DNA from: Oscillospiraceae bacterium | GTDB taxonomy: Bacteria > Bacillota > Clostridia > Oscillospirales > Ruminococcaceae | Length of the DNA: 64,000 nt | Reading direction: 5' to 3' | Assembly (NCBI GenBank): GCA_025758045.1 | Contig: CP107208.1 | Span: forward strand, 1,798,001 to 1,862,000 | Shown here: positions 60,737 through 64,000 of the stretch, in pieces | Layout of the letters: every line of letters begins with the position of its first letter | How positions within the stretch are numbered: the stretch's first letter is position 1 | The notes under the pieces: model-generated | Told to the model about the DNA's origin: nothing | The model's database searches: none | What the model saw: only the letters and a program-made list of their open reading frames with translations | Made by a program: the position numbers and the translations under genes

Positions 60737-61513
60737 ATGCTCAATCAATTTTCTAGAACCGAATTGTTGTTTGGCCACGAGGCCATGGAAAAGCTGTACA
60801 AGTCCCGTGTGGCGGTCTTCGGCATCGGCGGCGTGGGCGGCTATACCGTCGAGGCGCTGGCCCGTAGCGGCATCGGCACGCTGGATCTCATCGATGATGA
60901 TAAGGTCTGCCTGACCAACATCAACCGCCAGATTTTAGCCACCCGCAAGACCGTGGGTAAGTACAAGGTCGAGGTCGCCCGCGACCGCATTTTGGAGATC
61001 AACCCCGATGCCGTGGTCAACATCTACCAGACCTTCTACACGCCGGATACCAAGGATCAGTTCGACTTTACCCAGTACGACTACGTGGTCGACGCCATCG
61101 ATACCGTCACCGGCAAGCTGGCCATGATCATGCAGGCCGATGCCGCCGGTACGCCCATTATCAGCTGTATGGGTGCGGGCAATAAGATCAACCCCGCCGC
61201 GCTGGAAGTGGCTGATATTTACGAGACGTCCGTCTGCCCGCTGGCCCGCGTCATGCGTACCGAGCTGCGCAAGCGGGGCATCAAGCACCTGAAAGTGGTC
61301 TACTCCAAGGAGAAGGCCATTACCCCCGTGGACGATATGGCCATCAGCTGCAGCCAGCACTGCATCTGCCCGCCGGGCACCGCCCGCAAGTGCACCCAGC
61401 GCCGCCAGGTGCCGGGCAGCACCGCCTACGTCCCCGCCGTGGCCGGGCTTATCATCGCAGGCGAGGTCATCAACGACCTGGCCGGCAAGCAGCCCGAAAT
61501 GGTACAGAATTAA
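60737..61513 (+). CDS. tcdA: tRNA threonylcarbamoyladenosine dehydratase
   Basis: E1-like enzyme that cyclises t6A at position 37 of tRNAs. 258 residues: ThiF-type nucleotide loop VFGIGGVGGYTVEALARSG, DDDKV, NINRQI, and DAIDTVTGKLAM. The E. coli-type TcdA features NKINPAALEVADIYET and a CICPP segment near residue 213 are present. GAGGGGAACGGA precedes the ATG. Terminator AACCGGGAGCGCC/GGTGCTCCCGGTT with T5 at 61521-61559. Confidence 0.93.
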   Translation: MLNQFSRTELLFGHEAMEKLYKSRVAVFGIGGVGGYTVEALARSGIGTLDLIDDDKVCLTNINRQILATRKTVGKYKVEVARDRILEINPDAVVNIYQTFYTPDTKDQFDFTQYDYVVDAIDTVTGKLAMIMQADAAGTPIISCMGAGNKINPAALEVADIYETSVCPLARVMRTELRKRGIKHLKVVYSKEKAITPVDDMAISCSQHCICPPGTARKCTQRRQVPGSTAYVPAVAGLIIAGEVINDLAGKQPEMVQN

Positions 61514-61565
61514 ACAAAACAAACCGGGAGCGCCTTTCAACGGGTGCTCCCGGTTTTTGTCCTAT

Positions 61566-61801
61566 GGCAATACCGCACAATTCCCGCCTGACGGCTTAAG
61601 CACCGCTCCGGCGGATCTCCGCGCCAAGAGCCGCCGCAAGCGGCGGTTGCGCTCCGAAGCGCCTCGCTGCGGCTCGGTGTGCGGCACGGCATCTGCGTTG
61701 CCAAAATGCTCAATAATACACAAAGTATTATCTGCGCTTTTGGCTTAGCATCTGCCGCACCTCGCTCGCCGTATCGGCACTTAGAATTATGCGGTATTGC
61801 C
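61566..61801. repeat. Dispersed repeat family A, copy 4 with internal insertion
   Basis: Ends GGCAATACCGCACAATTC and GAATTATGCGGTATTGCC; same orientation as copy 3. About 64 extra bases (roughly 61615-61685) containing GAGCCGCCGCAAGCGGCGG interrupt it near the GGAGCGGTGC word. The right end abuts the HxlR remnant. Confidence 0.8.
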
Positions 61802-61805
61802 CTAT

Positions 61806-61946
61806 TTATCCCCGCATCTTCGCCTGGTGCCCCTCGCCCCAGGCCCATATAGTGTCCAATACGGGCTTTAAGCTGTAGCCCAGGTCGGGCAGGGTATACT
61901 CCACCCGGGGCGGCACCTCGGCATAGACGGGGCGCAGCTTGTTGAT
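61806..61946 (-). pseudogene. C-terminal remnant of an HxlR-family regulator
   Basis: The minus strand reads KLRPVYAEVPPRVEYTLPDL, then GYSLKPVLDTIWAWGEGHQ and stops at 61806. VYxEVPPRVEYxL...L.PVL...W.WG is the hallmark of the HxlR winged-helix end. The DNA-binding front is gone: the next gene's stop lies directly upstream and no start codon is available. Confidence 0.75.
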
Positions 61947-61957
61947 TCTGTGGACAG

Positions 61958-62533
61958 TTACTGCGTAGGTTGTGCTGGCGCGGCGGGGGAGGGGGTGCTG
62001 CTGGTTTCAGCGCTGGCCTTGTCCAGCAGCACCTTGCACTTGCAGACCATCTCGCCGGTTTTCAGCAGGGTGGGCTGCAGGTACTCCGGGCTAAGTTCCT
62101 CACCGATGGTAGCCAGTGCCTCGGCAAAAAAGCGGTTCACCTCGTCGTCCGGCACGCCCAGCGCCAGGGCGCGGTGCGCATAGCCCGCCAGCCCGTGGAC
62201 GCCCAGGAGGATGAGCACCTTTAAGCTGCGGATGTCCTCCGGTGCGTTCCAGATGTTGGCCATGTTGTAATCGGCCGTCCGCCCGCAGGGAGAGGCGCAG
62301 GTGGCGCAATCGGGCACAACCTTGAACTTTTCCGCATGCACCCGGTCGATGAGCGAGAGGACCTCGGCCTCGTTGCAGGCGGCAGCCGGGCTGTTCGCCG
62401 CCAGGGCTTCGATCATCACCTGCCAGGTCGCATCGCTTACCGCAGGGGCGGTATCCGCCGCCCGCGCCAGCCCCACCAGCGCCCCGGTCAGCTCATCCTG
62501 TAAGGCGGTGGTGTTGAATGTGTTGGTATCCAT
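61958..62533 (-). CDS. Protein resembling the N-terminal domain of hybrid-cluster protein (Hcp)
   Basis: 191 residues from the ATG at 62533 (GAGGG upstream; the longer frame to 62677 lacks a ribosome site). Residues about 75-185 run CATCASPCGRTADYN, then SLKVLILLGVHGLAGYAHRA, EVNRFFAEALATIG and KTGEMVCKCKVLL. They align by eye with the start of Hcp (CGKTxExxDLQDLL...GLSxxA...). The hybrid-cluster domain is absent and a short helical extension precedes. It may be a stand-alone Fe-S helical domain or a redox-related small protein. The end carries an alanine/proline tail (SSTPSPAAPAQPTQ). Confidence 0.55.
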   Translation of the reverse strand: MDTNTFNTTALQDELTGALVGLARAADTAPAVSDATWQVMIEALAANSPAAACNEAEVLSLIDRVHAEKFKVVPDCATCASPCGRTADYNMANIWNAPEDIRSLKVLILLGVHGLAGYAHRALALGVPDDEVNRFFAEALATIGEELSPEYLQPTLLKTGEMVCKCKVLLDKASAETSSTPSPAAPAQPTQ

Positions 62534-62864
62534 AGTCCCTCGTTTGTGGTTATAAGTGTACGGCTTCCGGCAGCTCCTGCACCCATACGGTGTCACCACC
62601 AACGGATTTTGAGTCGGCCCAAACCAGCGGAACCCCGCGGACTTTTTAGGAGTTTTGGGGGATTTATTTTCCACCATTCTTTAGCAAAAAGATACCACAT
62701 TTCGATATAAATGTCAAATTCCAAACGCATTTTCGGTAAGGATTATAACGACTATCTGCTGGCGGCTCGTAGACTTATGCAAGGCGGGGTCAGGGCTGCT
62801 CATGCTACCGGCTCAACCGTTAGTTATAATTTTATATCCACATAACGAAATAACGAAAAAAATC
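62534..62864. other. Gene-free stretch with one short unsupported ORF
   Basis: A plus-strand frame at 62711-62845 encodes 44 residues (MSNSKRIFGKDYNDYLLAAR...) that read like real protein but have no ribosome site. It may be a fragment of a lost gene. Nothing else is evident. Confidence 0.35.
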
Positions 62865-62893
62865 TTGAAACGATTCTGCGGCAATGCTATAAT
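62865..62893 (+). promoter_or_regulatory. Promoter of the sensor-like gene
   Basis: TTGAAA, 17-bp spacer, TATAAT, about 105 bases before the start codon. Confidence 0.7.
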
Positions 62894-62999
62894 ACATATT
62901 GTATTCATTGGTATATACTGTTCAAAAAAGCTGCTGACAACCAGACGGGGATGATGCTTCCATGGTATTTTTGAAATCAGCGGAGAAAGATGGGAAAGA

Positions 63000-64000
63000 A
63001 TGAGAAACTCCGGAACGCGCAAAGCCATGCAGACCCCGATAAGGAAAAGCATCTGTGCAATGCTGTGCCTGCTGCTGTTGCTGTCAGCCTTGCTCCCCGT
63101 GAAGGCTGCCGCAGAAACCGCCCCCGCCAAGGTCGTCCGTGTCGGCTCGTTTGAGGACACCTTCAACTATGTCAACGAGAAGGGCGTAAGAAAGGGCTAC
63201 GGCTACGAATTGCTGCAGACCTTATCCGGCTATACAGGCTGGCAGTTCGAGTATGTGAGCTGCGACTGGTCCGACTGCTTTGAAAAACTCAAAAACAGCG
63301 AAATCGACATTATGGGGGATATTTCCTATACGCCGGATCGCGCCGAGGAAATGCTGTTTTCGGACGAGCCGATGGGCGAAGAAAAATACTACCTCTACGC
63401 CGATCTTTCGCGCGAGGACATCACCGCTTCCGACTTCAAAACGCTGAACGGCAAAACAATCGGCGTTCTGATGGGAACCGAGCCGGAGGTGATGCTGACC
63501 GAATGGGAAGAAAAATACGACCTGAAAACGCAGCACGTCAACATCGCCAACAATGAGGATGTAAAGCAAAAGCTGGCAAACCGCGAAATCGACTGCTTTG
63601 TTTCGCTGGAAGAAGCCTTCTGGGCAGAGCTTGGCATCTCGACCATAACCCGCGTGGGAAGCTCCGGCATCTACTATGCAATCAACAAAGACCGCCCCGA
63701 CATCAAGGAAGAACTGGACAGTGCAATGCGCGCGCTGGACGAATCGGAGCCTTTTTATATAGCGGATCTGTATAAACGGTATTTCTCGCTGGATTATACC
63801 CCCATCCTTACGGGCGAGGAAAAGGCGTGGGTCAAAGAACACGGTGCCATCAAGATGGGCTTTCTGACAAGCGACAGCGGCGTCAGCACCTATGACCCTG
63901 CCACAGGGGAGATTACCGGGACAATCACCGACTATATTCAGTTTGCCAAAGATTGTCTGGGCAATCAGGAACTGGAATTCCAGATGGTCGGTTATGACAG
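63000..64000 (+). CDS. Signal-transduction protein with tandem solute-binding (SBP_bac_3) domains, 3' part beyond right edge
   Basis: 333 codons visible. Start ATG 63000 (ATG 63027 also possible) with weak ribosome signals. A signal peptide or anchor (ICAMLCLLLLLSALLPVKAAA, residues 19-39) comes first. A periplasmic amino-acid-binding-type domain follows (VVRVGSFEDTFNYVNEKGVR...), with GYGYELLQTL, IDIMGDISYTPDRAEEM and a second lobe (LNGKTIGVLMG). Near residue 270 a second copy begins with TGEEKAWVKEHGAIKMGFL. Tandem SBP domains with the EEKAWVKEH linker are typical of BvgS/EvgS-like kinases and GGDEF sensors; which output follows cannot be seen. Confidence 0.8.
   Translation, partial: MRNSGTRKAMQTPIRKSICAMLCLLLLLSALLPVKAAAETAPAKVVRVGSFEDTFNYVNEKGVRKGYGYELLQTLSGYTGWQFEYVSCDWSDCFEKLKNSEIDIMGDISYTPDRAEEMLFSDEPMGEEKYYLYADLSREDITASDFKTLNGKTIGVLMGTEPEVMLTEWEEKYDLKTQHVNIANNEDVKQKLANREIDCFVSLEEAFWAELGISTITRVGSSGIYYAINKDRPDIKEELDSAMRALDESEPFYIADLYKRYFSLDYTPILTGEEKAWVKEHGAIKMGFLTSDSGVSTYDPATGEITGTITDYIQFAKDCLGNQELEFQMVGYD

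Noticed and set aside
63222..63842. 206-codon minus-strand frame opposite the sensor gene
   Set aside because: Shadow of a plus-strand gene with clear solute-binding motifs.
1..64000. CRISPR array
   Set aside because: No regularly spaced short direct repeats with unique spacers; repeats seen are dispersed intergenic elements.

Overview
The window looks like chromosome from a GC-rich, low-peptide-complexity gut Firmicute, most likely an Oscillospirales/Ruminococcaceae anaerobe (Faecalibacterium, Gemmiger or Subdoligranulum neighbourhood). This is inferred from AGGAGG-type ribosome sites, SigA promoters with 17-bp spacers, a class II GalT, a PyrK/PyrD-type dihydroorotate dehydrogenase, YitT, PTS sucrose genes, the NifU-like/GGGtGRT pair, and dispersed GC-rich repeats. 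No rRNA gene is present, so the genus is not proven.

Layout. 1-7.8 kb: partial P-type ATPase, prfB, a zinc-ribbon membrane protein, a nucleotidyltransferase, an AT-rich CpeT-like gene and galT. 7.8-10.5 kb: two tRNA-Ser genes, the second being the attachment site of a 2.4-kb prophage remnant with both att sites, an intact integrase, phage gene fragments and a probable type I toxin-antitoxin locus. 10.8-16.4 kb: ung, a lipoprotein, YitT and a UvrA paralogue. 16.5-20.3 kb: tRNA-Asn and tRNA-Gly, then a 3.3-kb island closed by a second copy of the tRNA segment. The island carries a ParM-like gene with an amber stop and an AT-rich two-gene cassette (unrecognised protein plus DUF2971 protein).

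20.3-26.6 kb: a small protein, a hypothetical, gap, a membrane protein, a 98-bp copy of the gap 3' end, a hairpin-rich non-coding stretch and a polyprenyl-phosphate sugar transferase. 26.9-33.0 kb: five genes (coiled-coil protein, VWA/FHA membrane protein, zinc-ribbon/FHA-like protein, FHA-ABC ATPase, ABC permease) that look like one functional cluster. 33.2-43.2 kb: cysE, then pyrC-pyrF-pyrK-pyrD-pyrE-carA-carB behind a leader with a short ORF ending at a terminator. The set makes UMP from bicarbonate, except for pyrB, which is not here. 43.5-48.6 kb: a sucrose regulon (LacI-type repressor, EIIBC, sucrose-6-phosphate hydrolase, fructokinase) with two palindromic operators.

48.8-64 kb: HU, tRNA-Lys, aspS, a DUF4349 lipoprotein, hisS, an MFS transporter, an O-antigen ligase-like protein, the NifU-like/GGGtGRT pair, a membrane-anchored choloylglycine-hydrolase-family enzyme, tcdA, an HxlR remnant, an Hcp N-domain-like protein, and the start of a sensor with tandem solute-binding domains. 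Three repeat families are scattered between genes: A, about 172 bp with inverted ends, four copies; B, CTCTCCCTC-type; C, GTAGGGGCG-type. All functional calls come from reading motifs; no database search was run.
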